Positions 9,204-18,372 of a stretch of 64,000 nt of DNA are shown one piece after another (the stretch's first letter is position 1; every line of letters begins with the position of its first letter). The position numbers were made by a program, and so were the translations under genes. The stretch is from Hirschia sp. (GTDB taxonomy: Bacteria > Pseudomonadota > Alphaproteobacteria > Caulobacterales > Hyphomonadaceae): assembly GCA_002709235.1 (NCBI GenBank), contig PAQI01000024.1:83581-147580 (forward strand), read 5' to 3'. The notes under the pieces were generated by a model. It saw only the letters and a program-made list of their open reading frames with translations, was not told the origin of the DNA and searched no databases.

Positions 9204-9767
9204 TCAGCTTTCGCCGCTCTCCTCACCTGCATCCGTTTCCCGCTGAAGGCTGTCAGGTAGCAGGGCCTCATCCGCGTCACAGACAAGGTGGCGAGCTGTC
9301 ATGTCTATCTCCGGCACATTCTCACGGGTGAACGCCAACATCCAGCCTTCGCCATTGGGGGCCTCGATATCCAGCAGATCATCAGAACCAAAATTATGGA
9401 CGTGGCGCACCTCGCCCAGCATACGACCATCAGCGTGAACGATGGTACAGCCAATCAGGTCCTCGATATAGAATTCATCTTCATCGGGTTCTGGCAAATT
9501 CTGACGCGGAACATGAAGGTTGGTGCCCTTGAGCGCCTCCCATTCCTCTCGCGTGCGGTCTTCTTGCGGTTCGACGATGAACAGAGCATCTTTCTGCCAG
9601 CGGACATGTTCTGGAGTGACCAAGACCTCCCCCTCTGCACTCAGGAGAGGGCCATAGCTGAAACAATCCTCGACCTGATCGGTATAGGAACGGACCTTCA
9701 TATCGCCGCGCACACCGTGGGCACCTGCGATTTGCGCAATGACGACGAGGTCAGTTACGTCCGCCAT
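9204..9767 (-). CDS. rimM: Ribosome maturation factor RimM
   Basis: Helps 16S rRNA processing and 30S head assembly by binding S19. 187 residues: N-terminal beta-barrel starting VVIAQIAGAHGVRGDMKVRS (residues 8-27, with the diagnostic GAHGVRGD), then a PRC-barrel domain (EFYIEDLIGCTIVHAD onward). Six bases after the GNAT gene on the same strand, in the ffh-rpsP-rimM line. The usual next genes trmD and rplS are not here; a convergent chemoreceptor gene follows instead. Confidence 0.92.
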   Translation of the reverse strand: MADVTDLVVIAQIAGAHGVRGDMKVRSYTDQVEDCFSYGPLLSAEGEVLVTPEHVRWQKDALFIVEPQEDRTREEWEALKGTNLHVPRQNLPEPDEDEFYIEDLIGCTIVHADGRMLGEVRHVHNFGSDDLLDIEAPNGEGWMLAFTRENVPEIDMTARHLVCDADEALLPDSLQRETDAGEESGES

Positions 9768-9773
9768 ATTGTG

Positions 9774-10286
9774 TCAGCCTGCCGCCTGTGGGTTCAGAAC
9801 CTTGCGTGTGAGCATGGCGACATGTTTGCCATCGGGCAGCTGCTGATCACCGATGCGGGAAAAGCCCATGCGCTCATGAAATGCCATCGAGACCGGGTTG
9901 GGGGGTGTGATGTTCACTTCGGCGGCCAGTTGATCCGCGCCATGTTGTTCGGCCAGTTCCAGTGCTTCGGCATACAGCGCAACGCCCACACCTTTGCGAC
10001 GGCCGGATTCAGCGACCATTACCCGATCGATATATAGGAAGCTGTCGAGCTCACGCTCGAACCAGCGATAGTTCAGGCTGAAATACTCTCTGCCAGGTGC
10101 CAGCACGACCAGTGCGCCAAGGCGTTCACCCTGCCCGTCCTCGGCGATCATCACAGCATGGGACTGATCTTCCAGCGCGCGCAGGCGATCAATATCCAGC
10201 GGACCAACAGCCGGTGTATTGGCGGCATTAAGCGCGAGGAACCAGTCTGCGTCCTCTAAAACTGCTTCGCGGATAGTGAGGTCCAT
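9774..10286 (-). CDS. GNAT-family N-acetyltransferase
   Basis: 170 residues. Acetyl-CoA-binding motif A is DRVMVAESGRRKGVGVALYAEAL (Q/RxxGxG/A form), and the C-terminal NPVSMAFHERMGFSRIG is GNAT motif B. Substrate unknown. Met 10286 is used because the open frame upstream has no family match and enters the intergenic region. It is inserted between rpsP and rimM, six bases before rimM, so it is probably co-transcribed with ribosome-assembly genes. Confidence 0.8.
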   Translation of the reverse strand: MDLTIREAVLEDADWFLALNAANTPAVGPLDIDRLRALEDQSHAVMIAEDGQGERLGALVVLAPGREYFSLNYRWFERELDSFLYIDRVMVAESGRRKGVGVALYAEALELAEQHGADQLAAEVNITPPNPVSMAFHERMGFSRIGDQQLPDGKHVAMLTRKVLNPQAAG

Positions 10287-10440
10287 GATGGCGACCCTGT
10301 ATGTCTGGATAAGCGAAAATATCATCCGGGCACGAATGAACGCGCCGGATGCTTCGCCCTCTTTCATCAGCGAATCTGCTGACGTCAAAGGTGGAAGCAT
10401 CCGGCGACGCTGTAACCGGTTTGGATGGACTTTAGAAGTC

Positions 10441-10908
10441 CTAGCCTTCAGCTTTTTCTTCAGAAGCGGCCTCTTCAGCAGGTGCTTCTTCAGCCGGGGC
10501 TTCTTCTTCGGCAGGCGCAGCAGCGGCAGCAGCGGCGGCTTCCTTGGCGTCGGCTTCAGCCTGCTTCCTGGCTTCTTCCTTTTCCTTCTGCTCTTCGATG
10601 CGTTCCATTGCTTTCTGGCCCGGCTTGCCCTTGTTCGGGTTGTTGCCGTGCTCCCACTTCACCAGACCCATGTCTGCGAGGAAACGCGCAACGCGGTCAG
10701 TTGGCTTGGCACCTTTTTCGATCCAGGCCTTGGCGGCATCTGCATCGATCTGCACGCGCTCTTCGGAGCCCTTGGGAAGCAGCGGGTTGTAGGTACCGAT
10801 CTTCTCGATGAAACGACCATCACGCGGTGCGCGGCTGTCGGCGATGACAACACGGTAGAATGGACGCTTCTTGGAGCCACCACGGGCCAGACGGATTTTC
10901 AGGGACAT
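10441..10908 (-). CDS. rpsP: 30S ribosomal protein S16 with acidic/Ala tail
   Basis: 155 residues. The first 85 or so are canonical S16 ([22 protein letters not shown]-type start, [23 protein letters not shown]). The rest is a low-complexity tail, first Lys/Glu/Gln-rich and then runs of Ala and EEAPAEEA repeats. Such tails are common in alphaproteobacterial S16. Met 10908 matches the S16 N-terminus; the longer open frame upstream overlaps the chorismate mutase gene and is not real. Confidence 0.95.
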   Translation of the reverse strand: MSLKIRLARGGSKKRPFYRVVIADSRAPRDGRFIEKIGTYNPLLPKGSEERVQIDADAAKAWIEKGAKPTDRVARFLADMGLVKWEHGNNPNKGKPGQKAMERIEEQKEKEEARKQAEADAKEAAAAAAAAPAEEEAPAEEAPAEEAASEEKAEG

Positions 10909-11005
10909 ATTGGTTTCTTTCTCTTGGCTTCGTTCGTTTGTTTCAATCTTGGTATGAGCACGATGGCTCAAATTCGGTGGGTTGACGGCAGATGGGATGA
11001 AAAGA

Positions 11006-11299
11006 TCATTCATCTCCCCGCAATTGCTCATGGTGGCGGATGACTTCCGTCACGATGAAATTCAGGAATTTCTCGGCAAATTCCGGGTCGAGATCGGCAT
11101 CCTGTGCCATCTGGCGAAGGCGTTCGATCTGGGCGGTTTCGCGGGTCTTGTCCGAGGGCGGCAGATTGTGGGTCGCCTTCAACACACCAACGGCCTGTGT
11201 GCACTTGAAGCGTTCGGCCAGCATATGGATCAGCGCATTGTCGATATTGTCGATCGAGGCGCGCAGGCGGGTGAGTTCTTCTGGAATTTGCGTTGTCAT
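11006..11299 (-). CDS. Chorismate mutase, AroQ type
   Basis: Converts chorismate to prephenate for Phe/Tyr synthesis. 97 residues, the monofunctional all-helical AroQ domain: [23 protein letters not shown] (Arg and Asp pattern of helix 1), VGVLKATH with the active-site Lys, and R-x-R-Q-M-A region with [20 protein letters not shown] in helix 3. Three bases downstream of the zinc-ribbon gene, ribosome site AAGGGG. A chorismate mutase between ffh and rpsP is a familiar alphaproteobacterial order. Confidence 0.88.
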   Translation of the reverse strand: MTTQIPEELTRLRASIDNIDNALIHMLAERFKCTQAVGVLKATHNLPPSDKTRETAQIERLRQMAQDADLDPEFAEKFLNFIVTEVIRHHEQLRGDE

Positions 11300-11302
11300 C
11301 GC

Positions 11303-11596
11303 CTACCCCTTCTCGAATTTCAGCATGCGCATGGCCAGCGCGCCGAGAAACATCAGCGCCGTGACCGAACCGATGACGCCCATGGCGATGCCGATGCCGG
11401 ATTTCGGATCGAGCCCGTTCTGCGCAAGGATCGGCACAAGGAAGACCGGGCCGAACAGAATGCCGAAGAAAACCGCCGCATAAAGCCAGAGCTTTGAAGT
11501 ACCCGTGGCGCGGTAAGGCCCGCTGCAGGCTTCGCACTTGCCGACAAGCGCGATGGAACCCAGCTCAGCCTGGCAATAGGGACACTGGTGGGTCAT
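11303..11596 (-). CDS. Zinc-ribbon membrane protein
   Basis: 97 residues. N-terminal zinc ribbon with CPYC (5-8) and CEAC (21-24), then two hydrophobic helices (about 35-57 and 68-88) and a short basic tail. Function unknown. Its ATG overlaps the ffh stop by four bases, so it is translationally coupled to ffh. The ribbon would face the cytoplasm or act as a small membrane-bound adaptor; this is inference. Confidence 0.6.
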   Translation of the reverse strand: MTHQCPYCQAELGSIALVGKCEACSGPYRATGTSKLWLYAAVFFGILFGPVFLVPILAQNGLDPKSGIGIAMGVIGSVTALMFLGALAMRMLKFEKG

Positions 11597-13110
11597 TTCT
11601 TCTTCTTCCCTCCGCCTAGGCCGGGAAGACCCCCGCCGAGACCTGGAAGACCACCGGGCATTCCTCCCCCTAGGCCGGGCATGCCGCCGGGCAGTTTGCC
11701 TGCCATTTTCGAGGCAGCCTCCTGCATGGCCGCCGGATCCATGGACTGACCACCCGGCAAGCCGCCAGCACCCATCGCGCCCATGGCCTTGGCCATCTTG
11801 GCCATGCCGCCCTTGCCCATCTTCTTCATCATGCCCGCCATCTGCTTGTGCATTTTCAGCACCTTGTTGACTTCGGACACTTCCACGCCGGACCCCGCGG
11901 CAATGCGGCGACGGCGTGAGGCATTGAGAAGCGCGGGTTTGGCGCGTTCCTGTCTGGTCATCGAGAGGATGATGGCTTCCTGGCGCTTGAGCACCTTGTC
12001 ATCCATGCCTTGTGCGGCCATTGCAGCCTTGGCCTGTTTTGCGCCGGGCATCATGCCCATCAGGCCCTGAAGCCCGCCCATGCGCTGCATCTGCTTGAAC
12101 TGTTCGAGCATGTCTTCAAGATCGAAGACGCCCTTGGCCATTTTCTCGGCGGTCTTCTTCGCCTTTTCCTCGTCGATCTCGGAGGCGGCCTTTTCCACCA
12201 GAGAGACGATATCGCCCTGCCCCAGAATGCGGCCTGCGATACGGCGGGCATCAAAGACTTCCAGCCCGTCGGATTTCTCGCCCGTACCGAGGAACTTGAT
12301 CGGCAGGCCGGTCACCGCGCGCATGGAGAGCGCCGCACCGCCACGTCCGTCACCATCCATACGAGTGAGGATCAGCCCGGTAAGCTTGAGACGCTCATCA
12401 AAACGGCGTGCTGTCTCGACTGCATCCTGACCGGTCAGCGCATCGGCCACGAGCAGAGTTTCAGACGGGCTGGCGATGCGCGCAATATCTGCGGCCTCAC
12501 TCATCATCTGCTCATCCAGCGTGGTGCGACCCGCCGTGTCGAGGATCAACACGTCATAGCCGCCCAGCTTGGCCGCATTGACGGCGCGCTTGGCGATATC
12601 CTGCGGAAGTTGTCCGGTGATGATCGGCAGGCTGTCGACGCCGATCTGCTCACCCAGCACCTTGAGTTGTTCCATCGCGGCGGGGCGTCGCACGTCCAGC
12701 GAGGCGACGAGTACCTTCTTGCGCTCTTTTTCCTTGAGGCGCTTTGCCAGCTTGCCGGTGGTGGTTGTCTTACCCGAGCCCTGAAGACCGGCCATCATGA
12801 TGATGGATGGCACATTATCGATGCGCAGGCCTTCGGGTTCACCCTCACCGCCCAGCATCTCGACCAGCGCGTCATGAACGATCTTGACGACCTGCTGGCC
12901 CGGCTTGACCGAACGGATGACATTCTCGCCAACGGCCTTGGGGCGTACATCCTCGATGAACTTGCGCACAACCTCCAGCGCGACATCGGCTTCCAGCAGC
13001 GCCACGCGGATTTCGCGCAGGGCGGCGCTGACGTCCTTTTCCGAAAGGGCACCCTTGCCGGTCAGGCCGTCAAATACGCCTGAAAGCCTGTCTGTCAGCG
13101 CGTCGAACAT
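11593..13110 (-). CDS. ffh: Signal recognition particle GTPase Ffh
   Basis: SRP54 homologue that binds 4.5S RNA and signal peptides and docks on FtsY. 505 residues: N domain 1-85, GTPase with GLQGSGKTTT (G1), DTAGRT (G3), TRMDGDGRGGAAL (G4/G5 region), then the Met-rich M domain with SGVEVSEVNKVLKMHKQM. The last 80 or so residues are a Gly/Pro/Met-rich repeat (GLGGG and PGG units) ending in four Lys. Start set at ATG 13110 because GGAGG lies six bases upstream; the earlier ATG at 13116 abuts it directly. Confidence 0.97.
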   Translation of the reverse strand: MFDALTDRLSGVFDGLTGKGALSEKDVSAALREIRVALLEADVALEVVRKFIEDVRPKAVGENVIRSVKPGQQVVKIVHDALVEMLGGEGEPEGLRIDNVPSIIMMAGLQGSGKTTTTGKLAKRLKEKERKKVLVASLDVRRPAAMEQLKVLGEQIGVDSLPIITGQLPQDIAKRAVNAAKLGGYDVLILDTAGRTTLDEQMMSEAADIARIASPSETLLVADALTGQDAVETARRFDERLKLTGLILTRMDGDGRGGAALSMRAVTGLPIKFLGTGEKSDGLEVFDARRIAGRILGQGDIVSLVEKAASEIDEEKAKKTAEKMAKGVFDLEDMLEQFKQMQRMGGLQGLMGMMPGAKQAKAAMAAQGMDDKVLKRQEAIILSMTRQERAKPALLNASRRRRIAAGSGVEVSEVNKVLKMHKQMAGMMKKMGKGGMAKMAKAMGAMGAGGLPGGQSMDPAAMQEAASKMAGKLPGGMPGLGGGMPGGLPGLGGGLPGLGGGKKKK

Positions 13111-13274
13111 GCGCATCCTCCATCAATTGCCTGAACCAGTATCGGTCCGGCGCGATATCCAGTTCGCGCCGAAGACCATTCATGACCTAGAATGGTGATT
13201 GACGCGACCCGCTGCCACCCTGCTCCGCCTGAATTTCAGAAATCCCGCCCATGCACAAAGCACACAAAGCAAGA

Positions 13275-13409
13275 GAGCCCCGCTGGGCGCAATGCGCTGA
13301 GCGAGGGTCCTTCTGCCGGGCTCATCTGTCTGTGACAGGGTCGTCCCGGTTCAAGGCGTAGCTGTGACTACGCGGAAAGTTGAGGGTGAATAGGCGCAAT
13401 GCACCCTCA
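13275..13409. other. Cluster of strong dyads, possible structured RNA or leader
   Basis: No gene lies between ffh and the aminotransferase (13111-13623). Within it I see: GAGCCC 13275-13280 paired with GGGCTC 13318-13323, enclosing CGCT/AGCG and GCGC/GCGC stems; CTGTC-tgt-GACAG at 13326-13338; GCGTAG/CTACGC at 13356-13373; and TGAGGGTG/CACCCTCA at 13381-13409. GCCGGG 13315-13320 can instead pair with CCCGGT 13345-13350, which excludes the first outer stem. It does not match the SRP RNA, tmRNA or RNase P consensus as I know them. Strand is undecided. Confidence 0.4.
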
Positions 13410-13623
13410 GAGTCAAGCTGGCTGGGGATAAAGCAAGCCATATCATGCGCTGTTGCCGGTGGAGACCCGCCCACGCTTTGAGCAATCACGTAACGACCTT
13501 CATCGCAAATGCTCAAAAGGTTAACAAAGTTTACCTTTACGTCATCTGTTCATTGACCAGCCCCCCCTCAGCGCGCGCTGCAATGAGGACTGGCGAGCAT
13601 CAGATGGGCTGGAGGCAATCACC

Positions 13624-14769
13624 ATGGACGCGCGGAATATCCTTACATCCAACCGGCGGGAATTGTTTATTGGTGCCGGCCTGACGGCGGCGGCAGGATT
13701 GTTGTCAGCCTGTTCGCGTGAGGCAGTATCAGCCGAAATGTCGGCACCTGCCGCTCAGGATGGCCTTGCACGACTGGACCTGCGAGAAAATCCGTGGGGA
13801 TGTTCGCCAGAAGCCGTCGAGGCGGTTCTGGCTCATGCGGACGCCTTGCACCTCAACCGCTATGCCGGAGATGAAAAGCAGGCGCTGATTTCCCATATCG
13901 CCACGCAAAACGGTTTGACAGATGACCAGATCGTGCTGGGCAATGGGTCAAAGCCGATATTATCGGCCATGGGTGCCGTATTGGCGCGCAAGGGCGGCGA
14001 TCTCGTCACGGCAGACCGCACCTACAAGGTACTCTATGAATCGGCCGAAGCCTTTGGTGCCAATCTCGTCCAGATACCGCTCAACGCAGAGCATGACTGG
14101 GATTTTGCCACTATGGCCGACAAGCTGGGCCCGCAGACATGCGGCGTTTATCTGTGCAACCCCAATGGCTCGACCGGCCGTCTTGCCGATCATGAGACAC
14201 TGAAAGCATTCGTCATTCAGGCATCCGAATTTGCACCGGTTGTTGTCGATGAGGCCTATATCGACATGACGCCGGACTATCCGAACAATTCCATGGTGTC
14301 GCTGGTGGCTGAGGGGCGCAATGTCGTTGTATCCCGCACATTATCAAAGAAGCACGGACTGGCAGGTCAACGGCTTGGCTATGCCATGGGACCGCCCGAG
14401 CTTGTCGAACTGACGCACAAGCTGCTCACAAATCATGTCAATCGCGCCGGGCTGGTCGCCGGACTGGCGAGCCTGCAGGATACAGGCTTTCAAAGCGAGA
14501 TGGTCACGCGTTTTGATGCTGGTCGTGCCCGACTGGTCAGACTGATCGATGCGGCCGGGTTCGATTATGTTCCCGGCACAATGCATAATGGCGTCTCGTT
14601 CAATGCCGGTATGGAAGTGGAGGAATTTCACAAGCTGATGATGGCCGAAAATATCCTCACACCTGCCAAGGGCGATCCACGCTTTCCGGGCATGACGGGA
14701 CTGTGCGTCGGCACTGAACCGGATATGGACCGACTGGAAACCGCGCTGAAGAAGATCGTGGCTGCCTGA
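13624..14769 (+). CDS. Tat-exported histidinol-phosphate aminotransferase-like lipoprotein
   Basis: 381-residue fold-type I PLP enzyme of the HisC/aminotransferase class I-II group: RENPWGCSPEA near the start, LGNGSKPIL, CNPNGSTGR, DEAYIDM, SRTLSKKHGLAGQRLGYA with PLP Lys242, and ends with a cofactor-phosphate Arg region. The first 30 residues form a twin-arginine signal (RR at 11-12, then hydrophobic) that ends LLSAC, a lipobox with Cys30. A folded PLP enzyme exported by Tat is consistent with that signal. Ribosome site GGAGG. Role in amino acid metabolism outside the cytoplasm is unknown. Confidence 0.82.
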   Translation: MDARNILTSNRRELFIGAGLTAAAGLLSACSREAVSAEMSAPAAQDGLARLDLRENPWGCSPEAVEAVLAHADALHLNRYAGDEKQALISHIATQNGLTDDQIVLGNGSKPILSAMGAVLARKGGDLVTADRTYKVLYESAEAFGANLVQIPLNAEHDWDFATMADKLGPQTCGVYLCNPNGSTGRLADHETLKAFVIQASEFAPVVVDEAYIDMTPDYPNNSMVSLVAEGRNVVVSRTLSKKHGLAGQRLGYAMGPPELVELTHKLLTNHVNRAGLVAGLASLQDTGFQSEMVTRFDAGRARLVRLIDAAGFDYVPGTMHNGVSFNAGMEVEEFHKLMMAENILTPAKGDPRFPGMTGLCVGTEPDMDRLETALKKIVAA

Positions 14770-14782
14770 GCGGCACCGCTCC

Positions 14783-15730
14783 CTAGAAGACGGCCAAAGT
14801 CTCGACCTCTTCCGGTGTCAGGCTGATTGATGCCGCCTTGACCAGGCTTTCCAGATGTTGGGCCTTGGTGGCGCTGGCAATTGGCGCGGTCACACCCTCA
14901 CGGTGGAGCAACCAGGCGATCGCGACTTCCGCCATGGTCGCGGACTTGTTCGACGCCACTTCCTCAAGAACATTGAGAACCTCGATCCCGCCTGTATCGA
15001 GATATTTTTCGACCATGCCACCACGCGCATGGTTTGCGACATCCGACTTGCTGCGATATTTTCCGGACAGAAAACCCGAAGCGAGCGAAAAATAGGTGAC
15101 AACGCCCAGGCCATTATCGATGCAAAATCGCTGAAGTGGGCCTTCAAAGGTGGCGCGGGAGACGAGTGAATATTCCGGCTGCATGACCTGATAGGCCGGA
15201 AGGTCTTGCGCCCTGGCAATGTTCAACGCGTCTTCGAGCTGTCCTTCGGTGAAATTGGATGCTCCAATGGCGCGTATCTTTCCTTCATCAATCAGGTCCT
15301 TATAGGTGCCCAACGTGTCTTCATGGGGCGTATCGGGATCAAATCGATGCGAGAAATAAAGGTCGATATAATCCGTCTTCAGCCGTGACAGGGACTCTTC
15401 GACCGCCTGACGGATCCAGTGAGGCGAGAGGCCGGTCTTGCCTTCCCCCATATCCATGCCGACCTTGGTGAAGATCTGCATCTTCTCGCGCTTGCCCGGA
15501 TTGGAGGCCAGCCAGTTGCCAATCTGCGTTTCGCTTTCCCCGCCGTGATTACCGGGTTTCCAGCGCGAATAGACGTCAGCTGTATCAATCGTGGTGATCC
15601 CGTTGTCATGACAGGCATCGAGCATGGCGAAGCTTTGCGGGCTATCCAATGTCCATCCGAATACATTGCCGCCGAAAACAATTGACGAGATCTCCATGCC
15701 GGTGGTGCCGAGTGTGCGTGTCTTCATCAT
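14783..15730 (-). CDS. Aldo/keto reductase
   Basis: 315-residue NAD(P)H-dependent reductase, TIM barrel. Catalytic tetrad visible: Asp52 and Tyr54 (DTADVYS), Lys89 (IFTKVG), His128 (YFSHRFDP). The NADP-binding end PIASATKAQHLESLV is also present. Most like the AKR11/12 YajO/Tas group; substrate unknown. ATG 15730 has AAGGG five bases upstream. Convergent with the aminotransferase (13 bases between stops). Confidence 0.85.
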   Translation of the reverse strand: MMKTRTLGTTGMEISSIVFGGNVFGWTLDSPQSFAMLDACHDNGITTIDTADVYSRWKPGNHGGESETQIGNWLASNPGKREKMQIFTKVGMDMGEGKTGLSPHWIRQAVEESLSRLKTDYIDLYFSHRFDPDTPHEDTLGTYKDLIDEGKIRAIGASNFTEGQLEDALNIARAQDLPAYQVMQPEYSLVSRATFEGPLQRFCIDNGLGVVTYFSLASGFLSGKYRSKSDVANHARGGMVEKYLDTGGIEVLNVLEEVASNKSATMAEVAIAWLLHREGVTAPIASATKAQHLESLVKAASISLTPEEVETLAVF

Positions 15731-15895
15731 GTGGCCCTTCATTTTGAACTGCTATCAACACGAGATAGGCATTGGCATTGCCCGTTGCGGGTGTCAGGGC
15801 GATCACAATTTCCTGAACGCGGAGCACTCCTTGGATCACTCTTCAATTTACCACGGCCGGACAACAGAATAGACTGGCACCGGGAGGACGCCAAA

Positions 15896-17125
15896 ATGTT
15901 CATGTCACGAATGATGATCGCTGCGCTGTGTCTGATGACCTGCGCGTGTTCGGGTGAAAAGACCGAGACCCCGACACCAGATGATGTGGCTGCACTCCGT
16001 GCGCAGGCTGATCGTCTGGAAGCGCAGATGCGCCAGAACAGCCAAACCGGACCTGCAAAGGCTTCCCCGGCGAAGGATCCCGTCAAGGCAGAGGCCCCCA
16101 AGGGCCTGCCAGACAATGCGATACGTCTGGCCCCAAGCGTCATTATGGATTGGACCGGATTCAACCAGCCCATGGTGGCCGCGACAATGTTCGTCCCGCA
16201 TGGCTGGGTCGCGGAAGGGGGAATCGAATGGGGCAATGACTATGCCTGCACAAATGGCTATGGCTATAAATGGCAATCCAGCTCTCCAGACAAGCTGAAG
16301 GGCGTGGTGATCCTGCCGCAACAGAAATGGGAATGGAACGCCACGGGTGCTCCCATGCAACCCGGTTGCCCGGTCGCGCAGATCTCCACGGTGGAAGATT
16401 ACATCACCACGCTGGTTTCCATTGTCATGCCCGATGCCAGGGTGCTCAAGACCTATCCCCGACCGGATATCGAACGTGAGAATGCGTCGGTCAATTCCCA
16501 GAACAATACCGGCTTTCAATACATGAAGACTCAGCTGGATGCCGGTGAAGCCATCATCAGCTATACCGAGAACGGGGTGGAGATGCGCGGCGTTGTCACA
16601 GCGGCCGTCGTCTACAACTATATTCGAACGGGCGGTGGGCAGTATGGACCCGCAATCGAATCCTGGTCGGGATATGCTGTTCCGACCTTTGCCGGATTCG
16701 CACCCGCCAAGTCGTTCAACCAATCCATGTTTGAGGGCATCAGACACTCATTCACGCCCGATCCGAACTGGGAAGCCGCGATTGCAGGCCATAACGCAAC
16801 CATGGGCCGGATTGCCAGCAAGGGCATCATGGATCGCGCCCAGATCTCTCGTCAGACCTATGAGGATATTCGTCAGATCAGTCAGTCAGCCTGGGAAAGC
16901 CAGCAGAAAAGCTCAGACATACGCGCACGGGAGTTTTCCGAGTATATTCGCGATGTGGAGACCTATGACGATGCTTCTTCAATGACAGGACGCACGGAAC
17001 TGAACTCAGGATATAACCATGCCTGGCGGATGAATGATGGCACCTATGTGCTGACCGATGACCCCTCCTTCAACCCCTATGGGGCGCTAGGCATGGATGG
17101 CCAAGAGCTTGGAATCACGCGTTAA
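15896..17125 (+). CDS. Lipoprotein of unknown function
   Basis: 409 residues. Signal peptide ending in MTCACSG, a lipobox giving an acylated Cys near residue 18. Residues 20-70 are a short coiled/Pro-Ala linker (LRAQADRLEAQM). The rest is a soluble domain rich in Trp, Tyr and Gly (WGNDYACTNGYGYKWQSS; GYAVPTFAGFAPAKSF) with a helical C-terminal part and a closing MNDGTYVLTDDPSFNPY. I do not recognise the fold. Start is fixed by GGGAGGA 8-14 bases upstream. The TerB-like gene follows after 64 bases. Confidence 0.6.
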   Translation: MFMSRMMIAALCLMTCACSGEKTETPTPDDVAALRAQADRLEAQMRQNSQTGPAKASPAKDPVKAEAPKGLPDNAIRLAPSVIMDWTGFNQPMVAATMFVPHGWVAEGGIEWGNDYACTNGYGYKWQSSSPDKLKGVVILPQQKWEWNATGAPMQPGCPVAQISTVEDYITTLVSIVMPDARVLKTYPRPDIERENASVNSQNNTGFQYMKTQLDAGEAIISYTENGVEMRGVVTAAVVYNYIRTGGGQYGPAIESWSGYAVPTFAGFAPAKSFNQSMFEGIRHSFTPDPNWEAAIAGHNATMGRIASKGIMDRAQISRQTYEDIRQISQSAWESQQKSSDIRAREFSEYIRDVETYDDASSMTGRTELNSGYNHAWRMNDGTYVLTDDPSFNPYGALGMDGQELGITR

Positions 17126-17189
17126 GCCCACTTTAATGCAAACCGGTCATTTTAACCGACAACACCCCTTCAAACCGGGACCAGACACA

Positions 17190-17600
17190 ATGACCCCAGA
17201 ATTTCGAAGCTCCGCCGCCACCCTGATCATGAGCCTTATCAAGGCTGACGGTGAAATCCGCCGTGAAGAGATCAAGGCCGGATATGACTATCTCGACGCC
17301 GATGAAGCATGGGCACCAGGTGCCAATGCTGTTCTCGGTCAACGCAACCAGGGAAACCGCCTGGCAGACGCGCTCGGCTCGCTGCGCTTTTCTCCAGAAG
17401 AAGACCGGCTCGATCTGCTAGCCGCTCTATGGGATGTCGCAGGTGCTGATGGCGAAGTCTGCGAATATGAGATGGAATTCGTGGAAAGTGCCGCCGAAGC
17501 GCTGGATCTGCCTATGAGCTATGTTGAAATCGTGCGTCCTGCCGGTTTTGCAAAGCTTCTTGCCGCTTCGACCAACGACACTCAACGCGCAGCGAACTGA
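17190..17600 (+). CDS. TerB-like (tellurite-resistance/DjlA N-domain) protein
   Basis: 136 residues, all-helical, with two copies of the TerB acidic signature: IKADGEIRREEI and VAGADGEVCEYEMEFVE. TerB-like domains bind metal through such acidic loops and appear in stress and envelope proteins; the name does not prove tellurite resistance. There is no J domain. Follows the lipoprotein gene on the same strand and may share its transcript. Confidence 0.7.
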   Translation: MTPEFRSSAATLIMSLIKADGEIRREEIKAGYDYLDADEAWAPGANAVLGQRNQGNRLADALGSLRFSPEEDRLDLLAALWDVAGADGEVCEYEMEFVESAAEALDLPMSYVEIVRPAGFAKLLAASTNDTQRAAN

Positions 17601-17621
17601 TCTGCAAGGACGGCAAGGTAT

Positions 17622-18254
17622 TCAGCCCCTCGCCGTGCCCCAGTAAAGAAATGAGGCCGGTGCCGACAATTTCGGCGCGCCCTCCATGAAGCCTGTCTGA
17701 AGGCTCTCAAAGTGAAAGCCCGCTGCTTCGAACATCTGCCTGGGCGAGCGGGTAAGATGGCAGCCCCCTGCAATGATCTTCTGGATCGGCTCCAACCGTC
17801 TTTGCCATCTGGCGATACCTTCATCGGGCGTCAGCCCATGTTCAATGAACAATATCTTGCCGTCCGGCCTCAATACCCTGCGGGCTTCATCCAGTGTTGC
17901 CCGCCAGTTCGGTATCGTGCAGAGCACGAAGGTAAAGACCACTGTGTCCACGCTCTTGTCGGCAAATGGCAGAGCTTCTCCACCCGTCTTCATCAACAGG
18001 ATATCAGGCCGGGTGGTCAGGCTGTCCAGGTGGCGCCTTGCCCGACGCAGCATTTGCGCATTCGGGTCCACGGCATAGACGCGATTGACCTTTAGCGGAT
18101 CATATAGCGCAAAGTTCGGTCCCGCACCGCAGCCCACTTCCAGTACATCTCCGGTTGCATCCGGCACGACGCGATTTCGCTCTTTCTTGATGAAACTCAT
18201 CCCGCACGCGCAGTCGATCACTGCTGGCAGGACAAACCGTTCATACAATCCCAT
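17622..18254 (-). CDS. Class I methyltransferase (phospholipid/UbiE-like)
   Basis: 210 residues. Motif I VLEVGCGAGPNF, motif II YAVDPN, motif III GEALPFADKSVDTVVFTFVLCTI with the UbiE/PmtA-like SVD-T-V pattern, and FIEHG after it. Close in style to phosphatidylethanolamine N-methyltransferases and to METTL7-like proteins; the substrate is not certain. ATG 18254 chosen for the GGGAGG site just before it. Confidence 0.75.
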   Translation of the reverse strand: MGLYERFVLPAVIDCACGMSFIKKERNRVVPDATGDVLEVGCGAGPNFALYDPLKVNRVYAVDPNAQMLRRARRHLDSLTTRPDILLMKTGGEALPFADKSVDTVVFTFVLCTIPNWRATLDEARRVLRPDGKILFIEHGLTPDEGIARWQRRLEPIQKIIAGGCHLTRSPRQMFEAAGFHFESLQTGFMEGAPKLSAPASFLYWGTARG

Positions 18255-18372
18255 TGGCACCTCCCAGTGCTCAGCCCCTAACAGGCTTCTCGGAGGGAAA
18301 ATGGACACGGAAACGATCTATGTCGAGCGACTTGTGCAGCGCTGGTTCAGCCGCAATAGGCATGTCGGCGGA

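Noticed and set aside
13117-13623. SRP RNA, tmRNA or RNase P RNA in the ffh gap
   Set aside because: None of the conserved core sequences of these RNAs is present in either strand as far as I can see.
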